Assembly (NCBI GenBank): GCA_027563935.2
Contig: CM050453.2
Span: forward strand, 63,782,018 to 63,846,017
DNA length: 64,000 nucleotides
Direction of reading: 5' to 3'
Source of the DNA: Costus lasius
Lineage: Eukaryota > Streptophyta > Magnoliopsida > Zingiberales > Costaceae
Each line of letters opens with the position of its first letter. Within the stretch, counting starts at the first letter, position 1. A program made the translations under genes and the position numbers. Below the pieces are notes generated by a model. The model was given only the letters and a program-made list of their open reading frames with translations, was not told where the DNA came from and did no database searches. This document shows, piece after piece, positions 22,951-35,853 of the stretch.

Positions 22951-23875
22951 TCACTGTCCATGTTTATGTGTTGCACGAGATTTTGCAGCTCCCAATGCTT
23001 AGGCCAAAGCCGGGTTAGACCATATTGGTCATTACTGAATATGCTGGACAACTAGGTTAACTAAGTATTGGTGTGTTTAGTTGGTTTAGAGTATAACTCT
23101 AGAACCTGAGTTTGTTTAGAACCTGAGTTTGTTATATGTTGGTGTGTACATCTGGCTGTTTATATGACTTCTGTATTTAATCTTGTTGTATATTGACATA
23201 ATGTTCTGTTAAAGATTTTTAAAATAATCTGCCTATATTTTTGAATGTATGTTATGGATGGTCGATTTAGACTATCCACTCACTGGGCTGTGTAGCTCAC
23301 CCCTCACTATTTTCAGGCATAGAGTAGGGGCGCATTTCTTGAGTTAGCATTGGCGTGGACATTATGCTAGTTTGCTGTGATTATGTTTAAGAACTTTTGT
23401 GCTTAATTATGAGGCCGGTTGTGGCCGAACTATATGAGTTATACGAACTATATGAATGATGTGAACTATGTGAATCTATGTGGACCTATGATGCCAGATT
23501 GTGGCTGTTAAATGAGTTTGATTTTTTGTGTCACCGCGGGCTTCAGCCTGGTTTCGGTGTTTGGTATGAGTTTTTTTAAAATCGACTTTGTGGCTTTGCT
23601 TTGAATTTCGAATCGAATTGTATTTATGCCATCGGATTTGATATAACTGTTGCCTTGCATATGTCTAGTGCAAGGATTGCGTGGTGGCAGGTACCCTTAT
23701 GTGATTTATGAGATTTGTGTTTTGTGGATATTTATGTATGGATTTGTGGAAATTTTTCAGATCGTGTTTTCTTGAACTCGGTTTTACCTAGCATATGAAT
23801 CGATCTTATATGAAACATCCTGTATCATTCATGAATTGTGCCATTTGTTTGGGGTTAAGATAACAGGATGTTACA

Positions 23876-26800
23876 CTGTAGACATTATTTTGCAGTCTCT
23901 CCCGGCCTCTTTCGATCCGTTCATTATTAATTTTAATATGAACAAGATCGACTGTACTCCGGCAGAGTTGCTGAATATGCTCTTGACTACAGAGGAGACT
24001 CTAAAGGGAAAGCCTTCAACCTCTATCTTGATGTTTCCTTCCAGGAACAAGAAGAAGGGGAAGAAGGGCAAAGCCCCTGTCAAAAACTACAACAAGGCTC
24101 TGAAACAAAAGGTTAAGCGGTCGAAGGAATACAAATGTTTCCATTGTGGCCAGCTGGGTCACTGGAAAAAGGACTGTAAAGCGCTCCAAGGAGACAAGAA
24201 GGGAAGCATCGCTTCTAGCTCAGGTATTTTCGTGACTGAAGTCATGATATCCTCTTCTTCTATTTCATGGGTGTTGGACACTGCATGTGGAGTTCACATT
24301 TGTTCAAATGTACAGGAACTCAAGAGAAGAAGACAGGTGGGACAGCATGAGGTGGACCTACGAGTTGGAAACGGGGCACGGGTTGCTGCTATTGCTGTAG
24401 GAGAATATTACATCTCATTACCATCTGGACTTGTATTAGAACTAGACAATTGTTACTTTGTACCGAGCATTACGAAAAATATTATCTCTATTCCTGCTCT
24501 TGTCAGGAAAGGATTTTCCTTTGAATGCAATATTTCAAAGTGTGTTATTTCTTGTGATAATATTGTTTATGCTACTGGATCAATTAACAATGGGTTATTC
24601 ATGTTGGACATGGAATGTTCTATACAAAACATTGATAATAAGAAAGCCAAGTATGCTGATGACAGCACCTTGTTATGGCATAGTCGTTTAGGCCATATTA
24701 ACAAGAAGCGCATTAAGCGGTTGCATGATCATGGACTGCTGGGATCATTCTCCTATGAGGAGATTGATACATGCAAAGCTTGTTTAATGGGTAAAATGAC
24801 GAAGTCTCCTTTTCCTCACAAAGGTCAAAGGGCTTCAGGTTTACTTGACCTTATACACAGTGATGTGTGTGGGCCTTTTAGTAAACATGCCAGAGGTGGC
24901 TATTCATACTTCATTACCTTTACTGATGATTTCAGTAGGTATGGATATGTCTATCTAATGAGACATAAAAGTGAATCTTTTGACAAGTTCAAAGAGTTCA
25001 AAAATGAAGTACAGAATCAGCTAGGCCGAAATATCAAGGCACTTCGTTCTGATCGAGGTGGTGAATACCTAAGTCGAGAGTTTACTGACTATCTGAAGGA
25101 GTGTGGGATTATCTCAAAGCTCACTCCGCCAGGAACACCGCAGTGGAATGGTGTGTCCGAGAGGAGGAACAGAACCTTACTGGATATGGTTCGTTCTATG
25201 ATGAGTCAAGCTACTCTACCTTACTCCTTTTGGGGATTTGCACTGGAAACAGCTGCAAAAGTACTAAACCAAGTGCCATCCAAGGAAGTTTCAAAGACGC
25301 CATATGAGTTATGGTATGGGAAACAGCCGAGCTTGACATTTATTAAGATCTGGGGTTGCGAGGCTTATGTCAAAAAGCTCGCCTCTGGGAAACTAGAGAG
25401 CAGATCTGAGAAATGCATCTTTGTCGGTTACCCTAAGGAAACTAAGGGTTATTATTTCTACGATCCCAAGGAGAACAAAGTATTTGTTGCTCGGACGGCT
25501 ATTTTTCTTGAGAAGGAGTTTCTTCTGCAAGAAGCCAGTGGGAGAGAAATAAAGCTGGATGAGAATCCAGAAGAAGGACAAAGTAGTCAAGCACAGTTGG
25601 ATGAGCATGAGCCAGTAGAACAGGTTATTGAACAACCTGAGGCTCAGATATCACGGGAACCGCGAAGATCGGGAAGGATCCGTCGACAGCCTGAGCGCTA
25701 TGACGGAGTCTACATCATTGATAATGATGAACCCCTTACTTATGCGGATGCGGTCAGTGGACCGGAGTCAGCTAGATGGCTTGAAGCTATGCGAGCCGAG
25801 ATGGACTCCATGTCAGATAACCAAGTCTGGTATTTGGTTGATCCGCCTCCGGGAGTAATCCCTATAGGCTGTAAATGGATCTTCAAGAAGAAGATTGACA
25901 TGGATGGTAACGTAGTTACCTATAAAGGCAGGCTAGTTGCGAAAGGTTTCAAACAAATCTACGGGATAGATTATGATGAAACTTTCTCTCCTGTAGCCAT
26001 GTTCAAGTCTATTCGGATTATTCTCGCGATAGCAGCATATTACGATTATGAGATCTGGCAGATGGATGTAAAGACCGCTTTCCTTAATGGAAAACTGGAT
26101 GAGGATGTGTTTATGACACAACCTGAAGGTTTCACTAATCCATCAGATCGTCATAAAATGTGCAAGCTAAAGAAGTCCATTTATGGACTTAAGCAAGCAT
26201 CTAGAAGCTGGAATATTCGTTTTGATGAATCAATATGTGAATTTGGTTTCATCAAGAATGAAGACGACCCGTGTGTATATAAGAGGTTTAGTGGGAGCGT
26301 GATTACTTTCCTAGTCCTCTACGTCGATGATATCTTAATCATTGGAAACGATATTCCTGAACTGCATGCTGTTAAAGCATGGTTAAGAAAATGTTTCCAA
26401 ATGAAAGATCTAGGAGAAGCAGCCTATGTATTAGGTGTAAAGATCTACAGAGATAGATCTAAGAGGCTTCTCGGGCTGTGCTAGAGTACTTACATCGATA
26501 AAGTCCTGGTGAGATTCCATTTAGAGAATTCTAAAAGAGGATATCTTCCAGTCAGACATGGTCTGAATCTTTCAAAGAGTCAGTGTCCACAAACACAGAC
26601 TGAGAAAGATGAAATGGATAATACGCCTTATGCTTCGGCTATTGGGTCCATTATGTATGCGATGTTGTGTACTCGCCCAGACGTCGCTTACGGGTTAAGC
26701 GTGACCAGTCGATTCCAAAGTAATCCAGGTCAGGCGCACTGGATTGCAGTCAAGAACATTTTGAAATATCTTCGGAGGACCAAAGATATGTTCTTGATAT

Positions 26801-27303
26801 ATGGAGGTCAGGAAGAACTCAGTATAGAAGGATATACTGACGCTTCGTTCCAATCTGACCAGGATGATTTCCGATCGCAATCAGGCTATGTTTTTAGCTT
26901 GAATGGAGGAGCAGTGGTGTGGGAAAGTTTCAAACAGTCTATCGTTGCTGATTCCACAACAGAAGCCGAGTATGTTGCAGCCTCGGAAGCATCCAAGGAG
27001 GCAGTGTGGATTCGTAAGTTCATTCAGGAACTTGGTGTTGTTCCTTCGAGTGCAGATCCTTTGGTTATCTTCTATGATAACACTGGAGCAATCGCACAAG
27101 CAAAGGAACCACGGTCGCACCAGAAGTTCAAGCACATACAGAGACGGTTTCACTTGATCCGGGAGATCATTGATCATGGTGAGATCAAAATCTGCAAGGT
27201 TCATACAGATGACAATCTGGCAGACCCGCTTACCAAGCCTCTGGCGCAGCAAAAGCATGAGAAGCACTGTAATAATATGGGTTTGAGATTTCTCAACCAT
27301 TAG
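23876..27303 (+). pseudogene. C2 rest of gag-pol with one amber stop
   Basis: Continues Gag after Z: the zinc knuckle CFHCGQLGHWKKDC, protease WVLDTACG, integrase zinc region and core (HSDVCGPF, LRSDRGGEYL, VSERRNRT), reverse transcriptase (QMDVKTAFLNG, YVDDIL) and, after the stop, RNase H (EGYTDASF, TEAEYVA). The frame is open from 23836 to an amber TAG at 26482-26484, where C3 has CAG. It then stays open to the natural stop TAG at 27301-27303. The amber separates reverse transcriptase from RNase H and is shared with C1 and C4. Confidence 0.93.
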
Positions 27304-27323
27304 ATTAAGTGCAAGTGGGAGAT

Positions 27324-29005
27324 TGTTGGGGTATGCCCTTAAGGCTAATGTTTGAGGCCTTGGGATTCTTTCAGTATCATGTATAAACTCTTATGTTTAT
27401 AAAGGCAATGGTTGTTATTCAGTTTGTTATATTGTCTGCTGCAATAAGTATACTTCTGAATAATGTCTCAATGCTGTTCAGCTAGGCTGACATGCTATAT
27501 GTCCTTAGTCGAAATATCTTGGTGAACATGAGGCAGCCTTGATATGATTGAGACTAATATGTGTTCTAATCTTATAGGATGCTTCGAGCATGGAATAAGA
27601 TGTAGACTCATGGGTACATTGGATGTACTGGACAGACCCTACTAGGATATTCATTGCTTGTCACAATGTGAATAATCCTTATTTGCAACAAGTGGCACAT
27701 GTCCTCTGACTTGAGATCACTTGTGTTTCTAAATGATGATTGTCATTGTTTTGAGGTAGTTCAATATCATTTGAAACATAATAGTTATAGACTATCTTGG
27801 ATAATGATCATGAGTCAGGTTAGGACACTAGTGATAGATATAGGATTGCCGTCTCCTTGATTGGAGTGTGATGTTCTAAAGGGGCCCCCTTGGATGAGAT
27901 GATTGAGAAAGTGTATGGCCATAACCAGGTGACTATGTTCATCTGATCTAATCATGCTCATCGTATTGGAGCTACAGGCTTGACATGCTTGTCCAATAAG
28001 AACATCCAGTGGCAAAGGAAACATGTATGCCTAGTGAAGTGGATTCACACTTGTGCTGTGGTTTGGGTGTTGTCTTGGAAGACTCTTTCCTTTATATCGG
28101 GAGACAGTGATGTGTTGCTAGATACCCCTCACTGATCGTGATAACGTAAGTTATCGTTACCGACATTTAAAGGAAACCCTTAGGGTCGCACAATTTGATG
28201 ATATGGCTTACTCATGTCAGATCGTGTGGACTGAATTGTTTTGGTTCAGTTTAAAGGGATTTAAACTCTGATTGTAAGTGAGATCTGGTCTAATCATGTT
28301 TGATTGATTAGGGCTTGAGATCGGTAAGCTTCGATCGAGAGAGATGATTCTAGATCGGTGAGATCAGGAACATCAAGAGATGAACGGTCAGATCTAGAAC
28401 CTTAGGGTTTAATTTGATCTGGACTAAAGGCTTGGCTTGATTGGTTTTTGAACCAAACCAATATGAACCGGCTCATACGTGAGCGCATGGTTCAAAGGGG
28501 AGAAGAATATGCGTTCGGTTCACTTTGGTGAACGCATCAACGCATGAAGTGAAGGCTTGCTATTTTTGGAAGTGGCGGTTTCCAAAATAGCTTCTCAACG
28601 CCTCACGTTCACTTCTCTTCGCTAAAATTGGTCGCCTATTCCTCTTGACGCATACACTCTCGTGTGATTGAAGGGGTTGACGACAAGGAGGTCTCGGCCA
28701 AGAAAACATCTCCTCTTCCCTTCCATTCGACAAGGAGACTTGAAGAACCTTGCTAGCACAAGGATCAACAAGGAGTAGGCGACATCACCTTGTGTGCGTC
28801 ACTTTTGGAGAAGATCTCTTTCGATCTTTGCTTCCAAGGCACCATCCAAAGAATGGCGATGGTATGATCCTTCATTGATGTTTGCAATCGGGTTTTATAG
28901 TTGATCATATCTCATGCAATCGATCCCTAGAAACCCTCATTTCCGCTGTAAATATTTTACATGCGCCTATCTAGGGTTTCGCTCCCCCTTGAAAGGGACT
29001 CTTCA
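27324..29005 (+). repeat. C2 3' LTR (1682 bp)
   Basis: Preceded by the purine-rich tract AAGTGGGAGAT. About 12 differences from 16721-18402 by eye. It ends at CTTCA, directly followed by the TSD TACTT. Confidence 0.92.
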
Positions 29006-31467
29006 TACTTGACCTTATACACAGTGATGTGTGTGGGCCATTTAGTAAACATGCCAGAGGTGGCTATCTATACTTCATTACCTTTACTGATGATTTCAGT
29101 AGGTATGGATATGTCTATTTAATGAGACATAAAAGTGAATCTTTTGACAAGTTCAAAGAATTCAAAATTGAAGTACAGAATCAGCTAGGCCGAAATATCA
29201 AGACACTTCGCTCAGATCGAGGTGGAGAATACCTAAGTCGAGAGTTTACTGACTATCTGAAGGAGTGTGGGATTATCTCACAGCTCACTCCGCCAGGAAC
29301 ACCGCAATGGAATGGTGTGTCCGAAAGGAGGAACAGGACCCTATTGGATATGGTTCGTTCAATGATGAGTCAGGCTACTCTACCTTACTCCTTTTGGGGA
29401 TTTGCACTGGAAACAGCTGCAAAGGTACTAAACCGAGTGCCATCCAAGGCAGTTTCAAAGACTCCATATGAGTTATGGTATGGGAAACAGCCGAGCTTGA
29501 CATTTATTAAGATCTGGGGTTGCGAGGCTTATGTTAAAAAGCTCGCCTCTGGGAAACTAGAGAGTAGATCTGAAAAATGTATCTTTGTCGGTTACCCTAA
29601 GGAAACTAAGGGTTATTATTTCTACGATCCCAAAGCGAACAAGGTGTTTGTTGCTCGAACGGCCATTTTTCTTGAGAAGGAATTTCTTCTGCAAGAGGCC
29701 AGTGGGAGAGAAATAAAGCTGGATGAGAATCCAGAGGAAGGACAAAGTAGTCAAGCACAGTTGGAAGAGCATGAGCCAGTAGAACAGGTTATTGAACAAC
29801 CTGAGGCTTAGATATCACGGGAACCGCGAAGATCGGGAAGGATTCGTCGACAGCCTGAGCGCTATGACGGAGTCTACATCATTAATCATGATGAACCCCT
29901 CACTTATGCGGATGCGGTCAGTGGACTGGACTCAGCAAGATGGCTTGAAGCTATGCGTGCCGAGATGGACTCCATGTCAGATAACCAAGTCTGGGATTTG
30001 GTTGATCCGCCTCCGGGAATAATCCCTATAGGCTGTAAATGGATCTTCAAGAAGAAGATTGACATGGATGGTAACGTGGTTACCTATAAAGGCAGGCTAG
30101 TTGTGAAAGGTTTCAAACAAATCTACGGGATAGATTATGATGAAACTTTCTCTCCTGTAGCTATGTTCAAGTCTATTCGGATTATTCTTGCGATAGCAGC
30201 ATATTATGATTATGAGATCTGGCAGATGGATGTGAAGACCGCTTTCCTTAATGGAAAACTTGATGAGGATGTGTATATGACACAACCTGAAGGTTTCACT
30301 AATCCATCAGATCGTCATAAAATATGCAAGTTAAAGAAGTCCATTTATGGACTTAAACAAGCATCTAGAAGCTGGAATATTCGTTTTGATGAATCAATCA
30401 GTGAATTTGGTTTCATCAAGAATGAAGATGACCCGTGTGTATATAAGAGGTTTAGTGGGAGCGTGATTACTTTCCTAGTCCTCTACGTTGATGATATCTT
30501 GATCATTGGAAATGATATTCCTGAAATGCATGCGTTTAAGGCATGGTTAAGGAAATGTTTCCAGATGAAAGATTTAGGAGAAGCAGCCTATGTATTAGGT
30601 GTGAAGATCTACAGGGATAGATCTAAGAGGCTTCTCGGGCTGTGCTAGAGTACTTACATCGATAAAGTCCTGGAGAGATTTCATTTAGAGAATTCTAAAA
30701 GAGGATATCTTCCAGTCAGACATGGTCTGAATCTTTCGAAGAGTCAGTGTCCATAAACACAGACTGAGAAAGATGAAATGGACAATACGCCTTATGCTTC
30801 GGCTATTGGGTCCATTATGTATGCGATGTTGTGTACTCGCCCAGACGTTGCTTACGGGTTAAGCGTGACCAGTCGATTACAAAGTAGTCCAGGTAAGGCA
30901 CACTAGATTGCGGTCAAGAACATTTTAAAATATCTGCGGAGGACCAAAGATATGTTCTTGGTGTATGGTGGTCAGGAAGAACTCAGTATTGAAGGATATA
31001 CTGACGCTTCGTTCCAATCTGACCAGGATGATTTCCGATCGCAATCAGGCTATGTTTTTAGCTTGAATGGAGGAGCAGTGGTGTGGAAGAGTTTCAAACA
31101 GTCTATAGTTGCTGATTCTACCACGGAAGCCGAGTATGTTGCAGCCTCAGAAGCATCCAAGGAGGCAGTGTGGATTCGTAAGTTTGTTCAAGAACTTGGT
31201 GTTGTTCCTTCGAGTGCAGATCCTTTGGTTATCTTCTGTGATAACACTGGAGCAATCGCACAAGCAAAGGAACCACGGTCGCACCAGAAGTCCAAGCACA
31301 TACAGAGACGGTTTCACTTGATCAGGGAGATCATAGATCGTGGTGAGATCAAGGTCTGCAAGGTTCATACAGATGACAATCTAGCTGACCCGCTTACTAA
31401 GCCTCTGGCGCAGAAGAAGCATGAGAAGCACTGTAATAATATGGGTTTGAGATTTCTCAACCATTAG
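29006..31467 (+). pseudogene. C1 integrase-reverse transcriptase-RNase H, four stops
   Basis: Resumes C1 pol after C2: HSDVCGPF-type integrase core with LRSDRGGEYL and VSERRNRT, reverse transcriptase QMDVKTAFLNG and YVDDIL, RNase H EGYTDASF, TEAEYVA and FCDNTGAIA. Stops in frame are TAG at 29809 (CAG in C3), the shared amber TAG at 30646, TAA at 30754 (CAA in C3) and TAG at 30904 (TGG in C3). All are C-to-T or G-to-A changes, as expected of methylated, silenced DNA. The natural stop is at 31465-31467. This part is not functional. Confidence 0.92.
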
Positions 31468-31487
31468 ATTAAGTGCAAGTGGGAGAT

Positions 31488-32293
31488 TGTTGGGGTATGC
31501 CCTTAAGGCTAATGTTTGAGGCCTTGGGATTGCATCAGTATCATGTACAAACTCTTTGTTTATAAAGGCAATGGTTGTTATTCAGGTTGTTATATTATCT
31601 GCTGCAATACATATACTTCTGAATAATGTCTCAATGCTGTTCAGCTTGGCTGACATGCACTTTTGTCCTTAGTCGAGATATCTTGGTGAACATGAGACAG
31701 CCTTGATATGATTGAGACTAATATGTGTTCTAATCTTATAGGATGCTTCGAGCATGGAATAAGATGTAGACTCATGGGTACATTGGATGTACTGGACAGA
31801 CCCCACTAGGATATTCAATTGCTTGTCACAATGTGAATAATCCTTGTATGCGAACAAGTGGCATACTTCCTCTGACTTGAGATCACTTGTGTTTCTAAAT
31901 GATGATTGGCATTGTTTTGAGGTAGTTCGATATCATTTGAAACATAATGGTTATAGACTATCTTGGATAATGATAATGAGTCAGGTTAGGACACTAGTGA
32001 TAGATATAGGATTGCCATCTCCTTCATTGGAGTGTGATGTTCTTTAGGGGCCCCCTGGATGAGATGATTGAGAAAGTGTATGGCCATACCCAGGTGACTA
32101 TGTTCATCTGATCTAATCATTCTCATCATATTGGAGTTACAAGCTTGACACGCTTGTCCAATAAGAACATCAAGTGGCAAAGGAAACATGTATGTCTAGT
32201 GAAGTGGATTCACACTTGTGCTGTGGTTTGGGTGTAGTCTTGGAAGACTCTTTCCTTTATATCGGGAGACAGTGATGTGTTGCTAGATACCCC
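31488..32293 (+). repeat. C1 3' LTR, part 1 (806 bp)
   Basis: Follows the purine-rich AAGTGGGAGAT. Matches 12011-12816 and stops at ACCCC (32289-32293), where C3 is inserted. Part 2 is at 41468-42350. Confidence 0.92.
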
Positions 32294-33065
32294 TGTTGGG
32301 GTATGCCCTTAAGGCTAATGTTTGAGGCCTTGGGATTGTAATAGTATCATTGTATAAACTCTTAAGTTTATAAAGGCAATGGTTGTTATTCAGGTTGTTA
32401 CCTTGTCTGCTGTAATAAGTGTACTACTGAATAATGTCTCAAAGCTGTTCAGCTAGGCTGACATGCACTGATGTCCTTAGTCGATATATCTTGGTGAACA
32501 TGAGACAGCCTTGATATGGTTAAGACTAATATGTGTTCTAATCTTATAGGATGCTTCGAGCATGGAATAAGATATAGACTCATGGGTACATTGGATGTAC
32601 TGGACAGACCCTACTAGGATATTCAATTGCTTGTCACAATGTGAATAATCCTTGTATGCTACAAGTGGCACATGTCCTTTGACTTGAGATCACTTGTGTT
32701 TCTAAATGATGAATGTCATTGTTTTGAGGTAGTTCAATATCATTTGAAATATAATGGTTCTAGACTATCTTGGATAATGATCATGAGTCAGGTTAGGACA
32801 CTAGTGATAGATAAAGGATTGCCGTCTCCTTGTTCAAGGAGTGTGGTGTTCTAAAGGGGCCCCCCTGAATGAGATGATTGAGAATAGTGTATGGCCATAC
32901 CCAGGTGACTATGCTCATCTGATCTAATCATGCTCATCATATTGGAACTACAAGCTTGACAGGCTTGTCCAATCAGAACATCCAGTGGCAAAGGAAACAT
33001 GTATGCCTAGTGAGTTGATTCACACTTGTGCTGTGATTTGGGTGAAGTCTTGGAAGACTCTTTCC

Positions 33066-33072
33066 TTTATAT
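33066..33072 (+). promoter_or_regulatory. Putative TATA box of the C3 5' LTR
   Basis: TTTATAT in the context CCTTTATATCGGGAGACAG, conserved in every C LTR of the window about 900 bp before the LTR end. Position and conservation suggest the core promoter for element transcription. The start site is not known. Confidence 0.5.
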
Positions 33073-33114
33073 CGGGAGACAGTGATGTGTTGCTAGATAC
33101 CCCTCACTGATCGT

Positions 33115-33130
33115 GATAACGTAAGTTATC
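33115..33130. promoter_or_regulatory. Conserved inverted motif GATAACGTAAGTTATC
   Basis: Two 6-bp arms, GATAAC and GTTATC, around GTAA, about 45 bp downstream of the TATA-like box. Present in all C LTRs, apart from single-base changes in the C4 5' LTR (GATTAC) and in C5. It contains GTAAGT, so it could be a protein site, an RNA hairpin or a splice donor. Confidence 0.45.
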
Positions 33131-33999
33131 GTTACCGACATTTAAAGGAAACCCTTAGGGTCGCACAATTTGATGATATGGCTTGCTTAAGTCAGATCGT
33201 GTGGACTGAATTGTTTGGATTCAGTTTAAAGGAGTTTAAACTCTGATTGTAAGTGAGATCTGGTCTGATCATGTTTGATTGATTAGGGCATGAGATCGAT
33301 AAGCTTCGATCGAGAGAAGTGATGCTAGATCAGTGAGATCAGATGCATCAAAAGATCAACGGTTAGATCTTGAACCATTTGGTTCAGAGAGAGATCTAGA
33401 CCATGGCTTGGGTTGTTTTGGTTTGGTCATTGAACCAAAAGCGTTGGACCGAATTCCATTGAACCGGTTCACACATGTGTGAACGGTTGGTTCAAGGTGG
33501 AAGCGTTTTAGGGCGGTTTGCTTTGAGTGGGCGAAAGCTTCATGACTTTCCATATTGGGAAATCATGTAACGCCTCATCTAAAATAAACGCCTCAACGCA
33601 TGTTGTCTTCTTGCTTGGTCGTCTATCCATTCGAGAAGAGGTTGGTTTTGACGAAAAGAAGAAGAGCTTCATCGCCCTAGCCGAAAGTGTTCTTCATCTC
33701 CTTCATACGACAAGAGGACAAGAACCTTGAATCCTTGCTAGCACAAGGACGACAAGGAGTGAGCCAACTTCATTTTGTGTGTGGCACACTTTGGAGGAGA
33801 ACCCTATCGTTCTCTAGCTTCCAAGCCGACTCCTTCTTCATGGCTATGGTAAAAGATCTTAACTTGATCTTTGAATTGAAAGAAGTTGATTATATAGACA
33901 TACTACATGCGATCCTATGCAAACCCTATTTCCGCCCATGCAAAATCTTATGTTGCGCATGTTTAGGGTTTCACCCCCTTACTCTAGGGACCTTTCAAT

Positions 34000-34011
34000 T
34001 GGTATCAAAGC
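34000..34011 (+). other. C3 primer-binding site
   Basis: TGGTATCAAAGC, one base changed from the form in C1 and C2 and shared with C4 over the readable part. Confidence 0.88.
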
Positions 34012-35853
34012 TTTAGGCTTTCGGTATGATCTATATGATTGCTTTGAAGTGTTTGTGATCCATACATGATGCTATGTTGCGCTTACTTGATGCTTTGTTT
34101 ACATGATGCAAGGTTTACATTGTTTAGTTTGCGCTTGTATCATTGTTACAAGAAGTTTGCGCTCCCCCTTGAAGGGGACCCCCTAGATCTAAGGGTTATC
34201 AACATGCTAGATATGAGATATATCTTGTTTTCGCAAGTGCCGCATGTTGTTTGTTTGCGCATTGTTCTAGATGTTTTATAAAACTTACATCTTGCGCGCC
34301 TCATTAGATCTAAGGTGCCCCTACTTTAAATCCTTAGATGGGTTGATGGGGTTGAAAGCATCTTCTAGGTTAGATCCAACTAGTCTGATCAGACCATCTG
34401 ACAGCCTAGATGGGTTGACCAGATAGCACCTGTGCGCAAGCACGAGGTGGCTATAGGTCGACTGCATCCAGGGCGTGTAGCGAGGTCTGGTTGAGACGAC
34501 TACTGAACACACATGAGTTAGGCCCGGGGTCACACCCGCTTGCCGAAACTCATGAGGGTGGTTCAGCCCTTTGCGCATGCATGGTTGACCATTAGGTCAA
34601 CTCAAGTCAGTTAGGACTTGGTGCATGCAAGGGCAGAGGATCTGACTAGATGGATGAGTGGATCCCTATCAATGGACCATTGTAAGGTTGTAGGGCACAT
34701 AAGAAAATTAAAATTGATGCCAATGGGTTTTCAAAATGTATTTTCTTTGTAATGGATCACATGTTGATTGAATGATGCCATGATGTTTGTCTATTTCATC
34801 TTATGTGGGTTGCCCTTTTAACGTGTGCTGTGCTGGGGCCTGCGAGCCTGGTAAATTATTATTTTTGTGATCTGCGAATCACATTTTTAATGAATTTATT
34901 GTATAATTGACCTGCGAGTCAAGCTTGTCTAGATAGATCAAAATGTATTTTGATTAGACAAAAGCACAGAGCACAATTGCAAAGGCGCATTCAGCTGGTG
35001 GGCGCACCTGAGCTGCATGGAGCGCTAAGGGCGCTGGGTTGGACCAGATAAGATGCTAAAAGACCCATGAAGAGCAAGTGAAGACTTAAGCTAGGCTAAG
35101 GTCTTACTTAGGCTTTGGGCTTTTACCACATAAGATCCATGCTTTCTGTTATTGTTTAAATAAATAGAATTGCATGAGTTATTTATCTTCTGCTATAGCC
35201 ATAGGATTTGCCTGATAGTAAGAAGATAAAAGACCGTTAAAATCCAACGCTAAAAATATCAAGCGCGTAATGCCTTCTGACGCGAAACCTCACTGTTCTG
35301 ACTATCGTTGGAGCCGTGTTGTACCCACTCAGTGGGCACGTCCATCTATCTTCAGACAGTGCGGGATTTCACCTACGTGTTACAGAGTAGGGATTTATCC
35401 CTTCTCGTTGCTCAGCATAGCACGTGGTGGTCCAGGGAGTAGGTCGGGTCAGCTTGACCATGTAGGCTACATATGTGGTGCATATGGTAGCACATGGAGG
35501 CAGCCATCTGTGGGATCAGAGACTGTGTTGGACCAACTCAGTTGGCGCAGTCTGCTGGATTGCCCAGATGAAGGGGAATCGCACGGGTTGGCGATTGGCT
35601 GGTACAGCCTACCAGAAATTAGTGCTTGTCATCTCTGTGCATCTTATCTCGCCTGAGCGGGACGCGGAGACCAAGTATGAAATCTGGATCCCATCTCACT
35701 AAAAGAGTGTTACTCTTTCGGACTGTTTACTGGATTTTTCAGTCAGACAAAATAGTGAGAAAAGAATCTTTCTTAAGTCCTGGATTGATTCTAGACATTG
35801 ATACTGACCTTGCTGTTCTTGCATTGTTGTAGATTCCTGCAGCAACGAACACC
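34012..35853 (+). other. C3 long leader
   Basis: 1842 bp without a conserved protein frame. Unlike C1, C2 and C4 it lacks the tRNA-like stretch: near 34985-35000 the flanks GGCGCATTCAGC and TGGTGGGCGC join directly. A pyrimidine-rich run ending TTGTTGTAG (to 35832) lies 21 bp before the gag ATG. Conserved short frames in it differ between elements and are probably not coding. Confidence 0.7.

Larger units (their letters stand above)
20684..23875 (+). mobile_element. Z: 3192-bp LTR-like insertion (probable gypsy solo LTR)
   Basis: Starts TGTTAGAGTCAC, ends GGATGTTACA (TG..CA) and is flanked by the perfect 5-bp repeat CTGTA (20679-20683 and 23876-23880) inside the gag of C2. It has no coding region with a known domain. 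The length, the GATGTTACA end and a CTCACTGGGC..TAGCTCACCCC block near 23280 resemble long LTRs of chromovirus-type gypsy elements, which would make it a solo LTR in plus orientation. It contains a 210-bp palindrome near its left end, AT-rich stretches of TATGTGATT-like repeats (22265-22450) and a three-copy repeat (22735-22950). The family assignment is an inference. The insertion itself is certain. Confidence 0.8.
16721..29005 (+). mobile_element. C2: Ty1/copia element inserted in C1, carrying Z
   Basis: Ends are TGTTGGGGTATG and GGACTCTTCA, with a perfect TSD TACTT (16716-16720 and 29006-29010), inside the integrase part of C1. The total is 12285 bp, or about 9.1 kb without Z and its duplication. 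Both LTRs are 1682 bp with about 12 differences by eye. Gag has an ATG, but the frame is cut by Z in Gag and stopped by an amber codon after reverse transcriptase. Its position within C1 proves it is younger than C1. The slightly higher LTR difference count than in C1 is within counting error. Confidence 0.95.
32294..33997 (+). repeat. C3 5' LTR (1704 bp)
   Basis: TG..CA ends, with a TATA-like box at 33066-33072 and an inverted motif at 33115-33130. The primer site begins two bases after its end. Confidence 0.93.

Noticed and set aside
33527..34016. Short plus-strand frames in C LTRs and leaders (67-152 codons)
   Set aside because: They are identical between the two LTRs of one element because LTRs are copies, but are not conserved in frame between C1, C2, C3 and C4.
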